The notes: generated by a model from the sequence alone, not told the origin. A stretch of DNA of 64,000 bases from Rahnella ecdela (GCF_019049625.1 NZ_JAFMOY010000127.1:124001-188000); one strand, 5' to 3'. Numbered from the stretch's first letter, positions 55,620-64,000 are shown. Numbers and translations: made by a program.

Positions 55620-56246
55620 CTATGCCTGCGCTAACGCATAGGCTTTTTGCGTCGCCGGACGGCTTTTCACCCGTTCAAACCAGTTACGCACGGCAGGAAA
55701 TTCCGCCAGATCAATACGCTGGCGCTCATGCGCCGCCACCCACGGGTAAGTGGCAATATCAGCAATGCTGTAATTCTCACCTGCGATATAGGCATTTTTT
55801 TCCAGCTGACGGTTCAGCACCCCATATAACCGGCGGGTTTCCTGCAGAAAACGTTCGATGGCATAAGGTACCGGTTGCGGCGCGTATTGAGTGAAATGAT
55901 GATTCTGGCCGAGCATCGGGCCAAATCCGGCAACCTGCCAGGTCAGCCACTCCAGCGTGAGGGTGCGTTCGCGCAGTTCCGGGCTGAGAAATTTGCCGGT
56001 TTTTTCTGCCAGATACTGCAAAATTGCGCCAGACTCAAAGACACTGATCGGTGCGCCGCCATCCACAGGCTGATGATCGACAATGGCCGGGATTTTATTG
56101 TTCGGGGAAATAGCGAGGAATTCAGGCTTGAATTGCTCTCCGGCGCTCATATCAATGCGATAAAGCCGGTATGGCAGGCCACTCTCTTCAAGAAAAAGAG
56201 AAATTTTATGGCCATTGGGCGTGGGTGCGTAATAGAGATCGATCAT
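55620..56246 (-). CDS. yfcG: Glutathione S-transferase-type disulfide-bond oxidoreductase YfcG
   Basis: A 208-residue Nu-class GST. The N-terminal thioredoxin-like domain (MIDLYYAPTPNGHKISLFLEE, with the NxxK glutathione-contact region, and SPNNKIPAIVDH) is followed by an all-helical domain (GPMLGQNHHFTQYAPQPVPYAIERF, NYSIADIATYPWV). E. coli YfcG has disulfide reductase activity with glutathione. It is about seven residues shorter at the C-terminus than E. coli YfcG. Confidence 0.93.
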   Translation of the reverse strand: MIDLYYAPTPNGHKISLFLEESGLPYRLYRIDMSAGEQFKPEFLAISPNNKIPAIVDHQPVDGGAPISVFESGAILQYLAEKTGKFLSPELRERTLTLEWLTWQVAGFGPMLGQNHHFTQYAPQPVPYAIERFLQETRRLYGVLNRQLEKNAYIAGENYSIADIATYPWVAAHERQRIDLAEFPAVRNWFERVKSRPATQKAYALAQA

Positions 56247-56562
56247 ATTGCCTCCTGCGTTGTTTTAATCAGACTCCGCGACTTGCGGGGCGGGATGCGC
56301 CAATGGGGAATTGATACTCACAAACTTTTTATCATGACTAATAGGTTATCATAATCCATATGAATGACTGGCTATGTCAGAGTTGTCTGATGGCGAACTT
56401 TGTGGGCTAACATAGCTTTTACGGTGTATGAACGCACCCATAGCTATTGAAGCGACCCAGCAGACCCAGATAGAATCTCCGGATATTATCGACGTGTTGC
56501 AAAATCACAGCGCACAGACTTATTGCGCACAGACCAGCGCTTAAAAGAGAAGGTTCCAGCGG
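56247..56562. other. 316-bp divergent region between yfcG and yfcD
   Basis: Promoters for the divergent yfcG and yfcD should lie here. The only other structure is a 38-codon frame at 56428-56544. Confidence 0.4.
56428..56544 (+). CDS. Possible 38-residue small protein upstream of yfcD
   Basis: ATG at 56428 opens 38 codons ending in TAA at 56542-56544, 18 bp before the yfcD start and on the same strand. The product begins MNAPIAIEATQQTQIESPD and is rich in Gln, Thr and Ala, with one Cys, soluble and acidic. Its ribosome site (ACGG) is poor. I do not recognise it. It could be a leader peptide or chance. Confidence 0.25.
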   Translation: MNAPIAIEATQQTQIESPDIIDVLQNHSAQTYCAQTSA

Positions 56563-57177
56563 ATGTCAGAACAAGAGCAAAACATCAGTACGGATGAATG
56601 GGTTGATATCGTCAACGAAGATAACGAAGTCATTGCCCAGGCCAGCCGACAACAAATGCGCGCTCAGGTCCTGCGTCACCGTGCCAGCTATATCGTGGTT
56701 CATGATGGCATGGGTAATATTTTGATTCAGCGCCGTACTGAAACCAAAGATTTCTACCCGGGCTGGCTGGATGCAACAGCCGGTGGCGTGGTGCAAAGTG
56801 GTGAAAATATTCTGGACTCTGCGCGTCGTGAAGCCGAAGAAGAGTTAGGAATTGCCGGTGTGCCTTTTGCCGAGCACGGGCAGTTCTATTTTGAAGAAGA
56901 GAACAAATGCCGCGTCTGGGGCGCGCTGTTCAGTTGCGTATCCCACGGTCCATTCGCTTTGCAGGAAGAAGAAATTGATGCTGTACGCTGGATGACGCCG
57001 GAAGAGATCACCGCCCGTTGTGATGAATTCACGCCTGATTCTCTTAAAGCCCTGTCATTGTGGATGACGCGCAATAACGAGAAAGAACACGGCAAGCCTC
57101 TGACGCGTGAAGCGGCAGCACCGGCGGCTGAAAGTGTGAAAACTGATGAAGATTCGTCTCGCGAAGACGATATCTGA
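56563..57177 (+). CDS. yfcD: Nudix hydrolase YfcD (IDI-like)
   Basis: A 204-residue Nudix protein. The Nudix box starts at GGVVQSGE and continues to REAEEELGI with the conserved G-x5-E-x7-REUxEExGU pattern. [24 protein letters not shown] at the N-terminus matches E. coli YfcD and resembles isopentenyl-diphosphate isomerase-type Nudix proteins. Its substrate is unknown. It has about 25 extra C-terminal residues rich in Ala, Glu and Asp compared with E. coli. Confidence 0.92.
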   Translation: MSEQEQNISTDEWVDIVNEDNEVIAQASRQQMRAQVLRHRASYIVVHDGMGNILIQRRTETKDFYPGWLDATAGGVVQSGENILDSARREAEEELGIAGVPFAEHGQFYFEEENKCRVWGALFSCVSHGPFALQEEEIDAVRWMTPEEITARCDEFTPDSLKALSLWMTRNNEKEHGKPLTREAAAPAAESVKTDEDSSREDDI

Positions 57178-57217
57178 TAAGCATCTCGCGGGCGATATAC
57201 TATCGCCCGTTGTTTTT

Positions 57218-58234
57218 CTAGCAACTGTCCCGCTTACACAATGACGATGCAATCGTCACCTCTTCCCATTCTTCGTCATTAATCCTCGCCAGTAACGCCT
57301 GTGCCGCGCGCACGCCGATTTCTTTATGCGGAATAGCAATGGTGGTCAGCGGTGGCTGACAGACTTTGCTGACGTCTGAATTGCCAAAACCGACCACAGC
57401 CAGATCGTCCGGCACTTTGATTCTTCTGCGCTGACATTCATACAGTGCGCCGCAGGCCAGATCGTCTGACACACACACCAGCGCGTCGAGTTCTGGCCAG
57501 GCCAGCAAAAATTCAGGCAGTTGCTGGGCCCCGGTAGAAAAACAGGCAGGCTCCGCAGCGTTGATCACCCGGTGCGGCGACATGTGCGCTTTCAGCATCG
57601 CTTTACGCCAGCCCTGCAAATGTTGCTGGAAAATCCACTGTTCCTGATTGGCGCACAGCATGCCAATGTTTTGATAACCCTTTGCCACCACGGTTTGCGT
57701 CAGCTGAAACATCGCTTCGACGTAATCAATACCGATATTCATATCGATGGGGGAATCGGTCAGCGCACCGATTTCTAACACCGGAATAGTCAGGTTATCC
57801 AGCCATTGCCTGACATTCGCGGAATGCTCAACGGAAAGCAAAATCGCCGCCGCCAGATTGTAAGAAAGCAGCGTTTCCAGCAGCTTTTCCTCACGCTCCA
57901 TGCGGTGCTGGGATTCGGCCAGCATGATCTGATATCCCGCCGGCTGGAGCACTTTCTGCAATCCTGCAAACATCTCCGCGCAACCGGATTCAGACAGGCT
58001 GGGGACAATCATCGCAATAGTATTGGACGAGGCAGAAGCCAGAGAACTTGCGGCCTGATTGGGCAGATAACCCAGCTGACTGACGGCTTCTTCGATTTTT
58101 TCCCGCAGCTTGTCGGAGACCTGCTCCGGTGTTCGCAGTGCACGGGAAACCGTCATGCTCCCCACGCCTGCAAGCTGCGCAACATCTGCCAGCGTGACTC
58201 TTCCGGTACTGCGTCTTTTCTTGTTAATGGACAT
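57218..58234 (-). CDS. LacI-family repressor of the PTS-transketolase operon
   Basis: A 338-residue LacI/GalR regulator. The N-terminal helix-turn-helix with hinge is VTLADVAQLAGVGSMTVSRALRTPEQVS ... LGYLPNQAASSLAS, followed by a periplasmic-binding-protein-like effector domain (NTIAMIVPSLSESGCAEMFAGLQKVL, AVVGFGNSDVSKVCQPPLTTI). In layout it resembles the GntR (gluconate) branch. It is divergent from the PTS IIA gene, and the 353-bp gap carries three GATAGCGCTATC-type palindromes, the likely operators. The effector is probably a phosphorylated sugar of the pathway. Confidence 0.88.
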   Translation of the reverse strand: MSINKKRRSTGRVTLADVAQLAGVGSMTVSRALRTPEQVSDKLREKIEEAVSQLGYLPNQAASSLASASSNTIAMIVPSLSESGCAEMFAGLQKVLQPAGYQIMLAESQHRMEREEKLLETLLSYNLAAAILLSVEHSANVRQWLDNLTIPVLEIGALTDSPIDMNIGIDYVEAMFQLTQTVVAKGYQNIGMLCANQEQWIFQQHLQGWRKAMLKAHMSPHRVINAAEPACFSTGAQQLPEFLLAWPELDALVCVSDDLACGALYECQRRRIKVPDDLAVVGFGNSDVSKVCQPPLTTIAIPHKEIGVRAAQALLARINDEEWEEVTIASSLCKRDSC

Positions 58235-58426
58235 TCACGATCCTGACCTTAACTGCGCATCGTGCGCACAATGTATGCCCGTTGGCATAACGAAAAAAGC
58301 GAGCCGCAGCAGGACCGGCATAACGGGAACTACGGCAGAATTCGGTAAATTATCGGCAATTTCCAGACAAAGTATACCGTTATTTGTACAAACCTCTGGC
58401 CAGTGATACCGCAGCGCGATTATTTT

Positions 58427-58507
58427 TGATAGCGCTATCACAGATCTCAATGATAGAAGTTTGGTAGCGCTATCTTTGTGAGATGTATCACAGATGTTAA
58501 CGCTACC
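58427..58507. promoter_or_regulatory. Three LacI-type operators upstream of the PTS operon
   Basis: O1, TGATAGCGCTATCA (58427-58440), is a perfect palindrome. O2, GGTAGCGCTATC, is at 58463-58474. O3, GTTAACGCTACC, is at 58496-58507 and differs by two bases from the inverted O2. Centres are 35 and 33 bp apart, about three helical turns, and O3 sits in the core promoter. The rest of the 353-bp gap 58235-58587 has no gene. Confidence 0.7.
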
Positions 58508-58520
58508 GCTGAAGTAGAGT
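58477..58520 (+). promoter_or_regulatory. CRP site and promoter of the PTS-transketolase operon
   Basis: TGTGA-GATGTA-TCACA (58477-58492) has the consensus CRP core. A -10 candidate TAGAGT is at 58515-58520. With a start near 58526 the CRP centre lies at about -41.5, the class II position. This predicts catabolite control. Confidence 0.7.
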
Positions 58521-58587
58521 CTGGATCGTTGGTGCGGTTTGGGGGAAATTTGACCGGCCATCTTCAAAAATAAAACGGAGCATCACT

Positions 58588-59031
58588 ATGCTGAATGATT
58601 GGCTGACTTCTGAACGAATTCAGATCAGAACGGATATCACGGACTGGCGGCAGGCAGTGGAAGTGAGCGCTGAGCCACTGCTGAAAGAAGGGACAATTAC
58701 CCCGGATTACCTGACGGCGATTTTTGCGCAGCGGGAAAAACTGGGGCCGTATTTTGTTCTGGCACCGGGCATTGCGATGCCACATGCCAGACCGGAAGAG
58801 GGAGCAAACGGACTGGGTTTATCTCTGCTGACGTTACCGCAGGGGGTGAAGTTTAATTCAGAGGATAATGATCCGGTATATACAGTCGTCATGTTATCCG
58901 CACCCGATAAGCACAGTCATATTGAACTGATTTCTGAGCTGGCTGAATTATTTTCCAGCGATGAAGATATGCAGAAAATCCATCAGGCAAAAACCATCAG
59001 TGAAATACAAGAAGTGATTTCCCGCTATTAA
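58588..59031 (+). CDS. PTS EIIA component (mannitol/fructose-type domain)
   Basis: A 147-residue PTS IIA protein. The phosphorylated histidine is His66 in LAPGIAMPHARPEEGA, the standard motif, and the tail DKHSHIELISELAELFSSDE with its second conserved His is present. It receives phosphate from HPr and passes it to the IIB encoded next. The first gene of the operon, with the CRP/LacI-type promoter upstream. Ascorbate-type PTS systems use this kind of IIA. Confidence 0.9.
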   Translation: MLNDWLTSERIQIRTDITDWRQAVEVSAEPLLKEGTITPDYLTAIFAQREKLGPYFVLAPGIAMPHARPEEGANGLGLSLLTLPQGVKFNSEDNDPVYTVVMLSAPDKHSHIELISELAELFSSDEDMQKIHQAKTISEIQEVISRY

Positions 59032-59157
59032 TTTGAGTGACTGCTGCAATCGGGAAAATCATTTCAATCAGAGAATTATAAACAATCAGAGGCCCGGATA
59101 CGGGTAACTGATACGCTATGTTACGCTTTCAAAACAGATAAAGAACAGGTGAATAAA

Positions 59158-59439
59158 ATGAAAATTATGGCGATTTGTGGTTCCGGTTTAGGCAGCAGCT
59201 TTATGGTTGAAATGAATATTAAAAAAGTGCTGAAGAAACTGAATATTCAGGCGGATGTTCAGCACTCCGATTTGTCTTCTGCCATTCCCGGCGAAGCCGA
59301 CCTGTTTGTGATGGCGAAAGACATCGCTGCCAGCGCCAGCATTCCTGATAATCAGTTAGTGGTGATCACTAACATTATTGATATTAATGAACTTGAAACC
59401 AAACTGGTTGCGCATTTTGAAAAACACCCAGTGTCCTGA
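59158..59439 (+). CDS. PTS EIIB component (ascorbate/lactose-type)
   Basis: A 93-residue PTS IIB protein. The phosphorylated cysteine is Cys7 in MAICGSGLGSSFM. The start is ATG 59158 with CAGGTG 7 bp upstream; the GTG at 59149 is in frame but poorly placed. It transfers phosphate from IIA to the incoming sugar bound by IIC. The 126-bp gap before it contains nothing recognisable. Confidence 0.9.
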   Translation: MKIMAICGSGLGSSFMVEMNIKKVLKKLNIQADVQHSDLSSAIPGEADLFVMAKDIAASASIPDNQLVVITNIIDINELETKLVAHFEKHPVS

Positions 59440-59488
59440 CGGCACTGAATAACCCTACAAATAAAACAAATAGACAAACGAGGTGGAT

Positions 59489-60865
59489 ATGTTTATCCAG
59501 GAAACGCTCAAGTTTGTGGTTGATATATTAAAAGTGCCTTCCGTACTGGTGGGGCTCATCGCATTAATTGGCCTGGTCGCACAAAAGAAAAACTTTTCTG
59601 ATGTGGTGAAAGGGACGGTAAAAACAATACTGGGCTTTTTAGTATTGGGCGGTGGTGCCACGGTATTAGTCGGCTCTCTTAATCCTTTAGGTGGTATGTT
59701 CGAACACGCCTTTAATATCCAGGGTATTATTCCTAATAACGAAGCCATTGTTTCCATCGCACTGGAGAAATTCGGTGCGCCGACCGCCTTGATTATGGCG
59801 TTTGGTATGGTGGCAAACCTGATTGTGGCGCGTTTCACCCGACTGAAATATGTCTTCCTGACCGGGCATCATACGTTCTATATGGCCTGTATGATCAGCG
59901 TCATTCTGACCGTTGCCGGATTCGAAGGCGTTGCTCTGGTCTTCACCGGTTCCCTGACGCTCGGCCTTATCATGGCGTTCTTCCCGGCGCTGGCGCAGCG
60001 TTACATGCGTAAAATCACCGGCAGCGACGACGTGGCATTCGGCCATTTCGGCACTATCGGTTACGTCTTATCAGGCTGGATCGGCAGTAAAGTCGGCAAA
60101 GGTTCACGTTCTACTGAAGAAATGAATCTGCCTAAAAACCTGAGCTTCCTGCGCGACAGCTCCATTTCTATCTCCCTCACCATGATCATCATCTATCTGA
60201 TCATGGCGGTGTTCGCCGGTCAGGTCTTTGTTGAGGCGACTTACAGCGCGGGCCAGAACTATCTGGTGTATGCCATCATCATGGCGATTACCTTCGCGGC
60301 GGGTGTGTTCATCATTCTGCAAGGTGTGCGTCTGATCCTGGCGGAAATCGTTCCGGCATTCGTCGGCTTCTCTGAAAAACTGGTTCCAAATGCCCGTCCG
60401 GCGCTGGACTGTCCGGTGGTGTATCCGTACGCACCGAATGCCGTGCTGATTGGCTTCCTGTTCAGCTTCCTCGGCGGTCTGGTCGGTCTGTTCCTGTTAG
60501 GGCAAATGCATCTGGTGCTGATCCTGCCGGGCGTGGTGCCGCACTTCTTCACGGGTGCAACGGCGGGTGTCTTCGGTAATGCGACCGGCGGACGTCGCGG
60601 CGCGATGGTCGGAGCATTTGCCAACGGCGTGCTGATTACTTTCCTGCCGGTTCTGCTGTTGCCGGTGCTGGGTGCGCTGGGTTTTGCCAACGCGACATTC
60701 TCTGACGCAGACTTCGGGGTAATCGGCATCCTGCTGGGCAACCTGGCGCGCTTCATGTCGAAGGAAGGCATCATGGCGCTGATCGTCGGTATCTTCGCGG
60801 TACTGGTCGCCTGGAACTATCTCGGCAAAAAACCGGTGGCTGAGAAAGAAGTCACTGAGAAGTAA
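59489..60865 (+). CDS. PTS EIIC component, ascorbate (UlaA/SgcC) family
   Basis: A 458-residue membrane permease with about 11 hydrophobic segments. VLVGLIALIGLVAQKKNFSDVVKGTVKTILGFLVL, GHHTFYMACMISVIL, FGHFGTIGYVLSGWIG and LPGVVPHFFTGATAGVFGN are characteristic of the UlaA-type EIIC superfamily. The start is ATG 59489 (GAGG 4-5 bp upstream). It translocates and, with IIB, phosphorylates a sugar; the ulaD/E/F enzymes of ascorbate catabolism are absent, so ascorbate is an unlikely substrate. Confidence 0.9.
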   Translation: MFIQETLKFVVDILKVPSVLVGLIALIGLVAQKKNFSDVVKGTVKTILGFLVLGGGATVLVGSLNPLGGMFEHAFNIQGIIPNNEAIVSIALEKFGAPTALIMAFGMVANLIVARFTRLKYVFLTGHHTFYMACMISVILTVAGFEGVALVFTGSLTLGLIMAFFPALAQRYMRKITGSDDVAFGHFGTIGYVLSGWIGSKVGKGSRSTEEMNLPKNLSFLRDSSISISLTMIIIYLIMAVFAGQVFVEATYSAGQNYLVYAIIMAITFAAGVFIILQGVRLILAEIVPAFVGFSEKLVPNARPALDCPVVYPYAPNAVLIGFLFSFLGGLVGLFLLGQMHLVLILPGVVPHFFTGATAGVFGNATGGRRGAMVGAFANGVLITFLPVLLLPVLGALGFANATFSDADFGVIGILLGNLARFMSKEGIMALIVGIFAVLVAWNYLGKKPVAEKEVTEK

Positions 60866-60961
60866 TTCTGTATCACTACGTTTGTTAACTCCATCCGGGA
60901 AACACTGTCCTGCCTGTTAGAAATAACAGGCCAGGATAAGTGCTCACTAAAATAAGGACCC

Positions 60962-61801
60962 ATGAAGATGAAAGATGTCCAGGAGGTTCGTGATCTGGCC
61001 CGCCATATCCGCATCGAGACGCTGAAAATGCTGACCGGTCTGGGATTCGGGCACTATGGCGGCAGCATGTCAGTGGTGGAAACGCTGGCTGTATTGTATG
61101 GCGATGTGATGCGCATCGACCCGAAAAATCCAGACTGGCAGGATCGCGATTATTTCGTGCTGTCCAAAGGTCATGCGGGACCGGCGCTGTATGCGACGCT
61201 GGCGCTGAAAGGCTATTTTCCGGTCAGCGAATTGCAAACGCTGAACCAGAACGGCACCCGTTTACCGAGCCATCCGGACAGGCTGCGTACAACGGGTGTC
61301 GATGCGACCACCGGTTCGCTCGGACAAGGCGTTTCCATCGCCGCAGGCATGGCGCTTTCGCACAAACTTGCCGGTCGCACCAACCGCGTATTCTGCATTC
61401 TTGGCGACGGCGAACTCAACGAAGGCCAGTGCTGGGAAGCCTTCCAGTTTATTGCGCATCACAACCTGCACAACCTGACGTTGTTCATCGACTACAACAA
61501 ACAACAGCTCGACGGTACGCTGGATGACGTGATTAAACCGTTCGATCTGGCCGGAAAATTCAGTGCGTTTGGCTTCGATGTTCAGACTATTAAAGGCGAT
61601 GATATTGTAGCGATAAGCGAGGCGGTGACACAGGTTCGTCACGGCGAACAGCGTCCGCTGGTGGTGATCCTCGACAGCATCAAAGGGCAGGGCGTGAAGT
61701 ATCTCGAACAACTGGCGAACTCGCACCATCTGCGTTTAACGCCGGATGTGAAACTGGAAATCGAAAATGCGATCGCTGAGCTGGAGGCCACCCATGTTTG
61801 A
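60962..61801 (+). CDS. Transketolase-like enzyme, N-terminal (TPP-binding) subunit
   Basis: A 279-residue protein corresponding to the first half of transketolase. The TPP-diphosphate/Mg motif begins ILGDGELNEGQCWEA and ends at the conserved Asn in DYNKQQ. The substrate-channel segments SKGHAGPALYATLALKGY and GSLGQGVSIAAGMALSHKL are present. It needs the next gene product for the pyrimidine-binding half. AAGGA lies 3 bp before ATG 60962 and 9 bp before ATG 60968, so the latter may be the real start. It overlaps the C-terminal subunit gene by 8 bp. Confidence 0.9.
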   Translation: MKMKDVQEVRDLARHIRIETLKMLTGLGFGHYGGSMSVVETLAVLYGDVMRIDPKNPDWQDRDYFVLSKGHAGPALYATLALKGYFPVSELQTLNQNGTRLPSHPDRLRTTGVDATTGSLGQGVSIAAGMALSHKLAGRTNRVFCILGDGELNEGQCWEAFQFIAHHNLHNLTLFIDYNKQQLDGTLDDVIKPFDLAGKFSAFGFDVQTIKGDDIVAISEAVTQVRHGEQRPLVVILDSIKGQGVKYLEQLANSHHLRLTPDVKLEIENAIAELEATHV

Positions 61802-62747
61802 AGTCTCTCTGGAATTACAAAAAGACGCGGTGGAAATGCGTAAAGTTTACGCCAATACCGTGCGTGAAAAGATTGTAGAGAACACGCCGATTATCGCGCT
61901 GGAAGCGGATCTGATGAGCTCGATGGCGATGGACGGTGTGCATAAAGACCACCCTGAGCACGTGATTAACTGCGGCATTATGGAAGCGAACGTCATCGGC
62001 GTAGCGGCGGGTTTATCATTGACCGGACGCGTACCTTTTGTGCATACCTTTACTGCGTTCGCCAGCCGTCGTTGTTTCGATCAGCTGTTTATGTCGCTGG
62101 ATTATCAGAAGAACAACGTGAAGATTATCGCCTCTGATGCGGGCGTCAGCGCCTGTCACAACGGCGGTACGCACATGTCGTTTGAAGATATGGGTATCGT
62201 GCGCGGACTGGCCAACTCCGTGGTGATGGAAGTGACGGATGCGGTGATGTTCCGCAATATCCTGTTGCAGTTGATGGATTTAAAAGGTTTTTACTGGGTG
62301 CGCACCATCCGCAAACAGGCCACGCAGGTTTATCAGGAAGGTTCGACGTTCACCATCGGCAAAGCCAATGTGCTGCGCGACGGCACAGACGTGACGCTGA
62401 TTGCCAACGGTATTATGGTTGCCGAAGCGCTGAAAGCGGCAGAAATGCTGGAGCGCGAAGGGGTCAGTGCGGCAGTTATCGACATGTTCACCCTCAAGCC
62501 GATTGATAAAGACATCATCATTCAATACGCCGCGAAAACGGGCAAAATTGTCACCTGTGAAAACCACAGTATCCACAACGGGCTGGGATCTGCAGTGGCG
62601 GAAGTATTGGTGGAAAATCAGCCGGTGCCGATGCGCCGTGTTGGCGTGAAAGAGCGTTACGGTCAGGTTGGGACACAGGAGTTCTTACAACAAGAATATG
62701 GCCTGACGGCTGAACATATTCTGGAAGCCGCGAAGACTTTGCTCTGA
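61794..62747 (+). CDS. Transketolase-like enzyme, C-terminal subunit
   Basis: A 317-residue protein with the pyrimidine-binding domain (EADLMSSMAMDGVHKDHPEHVINCGIMEAN, with the catalytic Glu in the IMEAN region, and FTAFASRRCFDQL) and the C-terminal transketolase domain (GSAVAEVLVENQPVPMRRVGV). The start is ATG 61794 with GGAGG 6 bp upstream. With the previous gene it reconstitutes a transketolase shorter (about 596 residues in total) than TktA (663). Such split enzymes act in dedicated sugar pathways, for example apulose-4-phosphate transketolase. Confidence 0.9.
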   Translation: MFEVSLELQKDAVEMRKVYANTVREKIVENTPIIALEADLMSSMAMDGVHKDHPEHVINCGIMEANVIGVAAGLSLTGRVPFVHTFTAFASRRCFDQLFMSLDYQKNNVKIIASDAGVSACHNGGTHMSFEDMGIVRGLANSVVMEVTDAVMFRNILLQLMDLKGFYWVRTIRKQATQVYQEGSTFTIGKANVLRDGTDVTLIANGIMVAEALKAAEMLEREGVSAAVIDMFTLKPIDKDIIIQYAAKTGKIVTCENHSIHNGLGSAVAEVLVENQPVPMRRVGVKERYGQVGTQEFLQQEYGLTAEHILEAAKTLL

Positions 62748-62770
62748 ATTTGTCGAAAGCATATGACCAA

Positions 62771-62803
62771 AAAAAACGCCGGACATTATGCCCGGCGTTT
62801 TGC
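62771..62803. terminator. Bidirectional terminator between the transketolase operon and pta
   Basis: A 9-bp stem AAACGCCGG / CCGGCGTTT with a 9-nt loop, preceded by an A-run and followed by T, between convergent genes. Confidence 0.9.
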
Positions 62804-62834
62804 GTTCAGTCGCTTTCAGTTCATAAGTTGCGGC

Positions 62835-64000
62835 TTACTTAGCCGCAACCGCTGCTTCTGCCTGAGCAGACTGAATCGCAGTCAGTGCCACGGTGTAGAC
62901 GATATCGTCTACCAGTGCGCCACGGGACAGGTCGTTAACCGGTTTACGCATACCCTGCAGCATCGGGCCGATAGAGACCAGATCCGCAGAACGTTGTACC
63001 GCTTTATAGGTGGTGTTACCGGTGTTCAGGTCAGGGAAGATGAACACGGTCGCTTTACCTGCCACTGGCGAGTTTGGCGCTTTAGATTGTGCAACGTCAG
63101 CCATAATCGCAGCGTCGTATTGCAGCGGACCATCGATGATCAGGTCCGGACGTTTTTCCTGCGCCAGACGGGTCGCTTCACGCACTTTCTCAACGTCACT
63201 ACCCGCGCCGGAGTTACCGGTTGAGTAGGAGATCATCGCAACGCGTGGTTCGATACCGAATGCTGCAGCGGAATCCGCAGACTGGATCGCGATTTCAGAC
63301 AGCTGTTCAGCGGTGGGATCCGGGTTGATCGCGCAGTCGCCGTAAACCAGAACCTGGTCAGGCAGCAGCATGAAGAACACGGAAGAAACCAGAGAGCTGC
63401 CCGGAGCGGTTTTGATCAGCTGCAACGGTGGGCGGATGGTGTTGGCAGTGGTGTGAACCGCGCCGGAAACCAGACCATCAACGTTACCTTGTTCCAGCAT
63501 CAGAGTGCCCAGAACCACGTTGTCTTCAAGCTGTTCGCGGGCAACGACTTCGGTCATGCCCTTGCTTTTACGCAGTTCAACCAGACGTGCCACGTATTCT
63601 TCGCGCACAACCACCGGATCCACGATTTCGATGCCTTTACCCAGAGTCACGCCCTGAGCTGCGGCAACGCGTTTGATCTCGTCAGGATTACCCAACAGAA
63701 CGCATTCCGCGATACCACGTTCAGCACACAGCGCTGCTGCTTTCACAGTACGTGGCTCATCGCCTTCTGGCAGAACGATGCGTTTACCGGCTTTACGGGC
63801 CAGTTCAGTCAGCTGATAACGGAACGCTGGCGGAGACAGACGGCGTGAACGCTCGGAGTGCGCGCTCAGGGAGTTGATCCAGTCAGCATTGATGTGAGAA
63901 GCCACGTACTGTTGCAGTTTCTCTACGCGCTGATGGTCATCTGCCGGGACTTCCAGGTTAAAGCTTTGCAGGCTCAGGGAAGTCTGCCAGGTGTTGGTTT
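62835..64000 (-). CDS. pta: Phosphate acetyltransferase Pta, C-terminal part (5' end outside window)
   Basis: The minus-strand frame is open to the last base, so about 388 C-terminal residues of the ~714-residue enzyme are present. The catalytic PTA_PTB domain is complete: [58 protein letters not shown] and the [21 protein letters not shown] segment. Upstream of the GTG at 63905 the frame continues with the domain-linking sequence [17 protein letters not shown], as in E. coli Pta. It interconverts acetyl-CoA and acetyl phosphate; ackA should lie beyond the window. Confidence 0.97.
   Translation of the reverse strand, partial: TNTWQTSLSLQSFNLEVPADDHQRVEKLQQYVASHINADWINSLSAHSERSRRLSPPAFRYQLTELARKAGKRIVLPEGDEPRTVKAAALCAERGIAECVLLGNPDEIKRVAAAQGVTLGKGIEIVDPVVVREEYVARLVELRKSKGMTEVVAREQLEDNVVLGTLMLEQGNVDGLVSGAVHTTANTIRPPLQLIKTAPGSSLVSSVFFMLLPDQVLVYGDCAINPDPTAEQLSEIAIQSADSAAAFGIEPRVAMISYSTGNSGAGSDVEKVREATRLAQEKRPDLIIDGPLQYDAAIMADVAQSKAPNSPVAGKATVFIFPDLNTGNTTYKAVQRSADLVSIGPMLQGMRKPVNDLSRGALVDDIVYTVALTAIQSAQAEAAVAAK

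Noticed and set aside
1-64000. CRISPR arrays, transposases, integrases, prophage genes, rRNA or additional tRNA genes
   Set aside because: None was found on either strand; repeated motifs seen are the ERIC unit, short hairpins and operator repeats only.

Overview
The window is a stretch of Enterobacterales chromosome. Gene content and order match the E. coli pta to argW segment read in reverse: yfdC, mlaA, fadL, yfcZ, fadIJ, sixA, smrB, prmB, aroC, mepA, yfcA, epmC, yfcL, mnmC, fabB, flk, pdxB, usg, truA, dedA, accD, folC, dedD, cvpA, purF, ubiX, hisJQMP, yfcH, yfcG, yfcD, pta. An ERIC repeat, separate ccmH and ccmI genes, and moderate divergence from E. coli proteins suggest a Yersiniaceae-type genus (Rahnella, Ewingella, Rouxiella or Serratia neighbourhood) rather than Escherichia. 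This assignment rests on recalled protein similarity, not on a search.

Layout. 1-3.6 kb is accessory: the tail of a Gfo/Idh/MocA oxidoreductase, a GPH-type sugar symporter, a GNAT acetyltransferase and the lipoprotein NlpA. 3.6-4.7 kb holds argW (tRNA-Arg CCU) and yfdC. 5.0-12.2 kb is a complete cytochrome c maturation operon, ccmABCDEFGHI, with an unusual 213-bp non-coding break between ccmB and ccmC. 12.2-19.8 kb holds mlaA and the fatty-acid genes fadL, yfcZ, fadI and fadJ, then sixA. 20-29 kb is core metabolism and translation (smrB, prmB, aroC, mepA, yfcA, epmC, yfcL, mnmC, fabB). 29-37.7 kb is a second accessory block: a Met/His-rich DUF2946 protein with a PepSY membrane protein, a YbiR-like permease, a MocR regulator divergent from a rhodanese, flk, and an EamA exporter divergent from an AraC regulator. 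37.7-48 kb is the pdxB-usg-truA-dedA-accD-folC-dedD and cvpA-purF-ubiX series. 48-51.4 kb is the basic amino acid ABC importer hisJQMP. 51.5-57.2 kb has a PepT-like peptidase, an orphan DppA-like binding protein, yfcH, yfcG and yfcD. 57.2-62.7 kb is a LacI-type repressor divergent from an ascorbate-family PTS (IIA, IIB, IIC) joined to a two-subunit transketolase. The window ends inside pta.

Regulation that can be read directly: FadR-like boxes at fadL (two), fadI and fabB, with a FabR palindrome at fabB; a PurR box at cvpA-purF; paired NtrC-like sites plus a -24/-12 (sigma-54) promoter at hisJ; CA-rich GcvB-type target sequences at hisJ and at the DppA-like gene; and, in front of the PTS-transketolase operon, three regularly spaced LacI-type operators with a consensus CRP core placed as in a class II promoter.

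The best candidate for an undescribed system is the PTS-split-transketolase operon. It encodes uptake with phosphorylation followed directly by a C2-ketol transfer enzyme, with no kinase, isomerase or epimerase, so its substrate should be a sugar that becomes a transketolase donor on phosphorylation. No CRISPR array, integrase, transposase, prophage or rRNA was seen.
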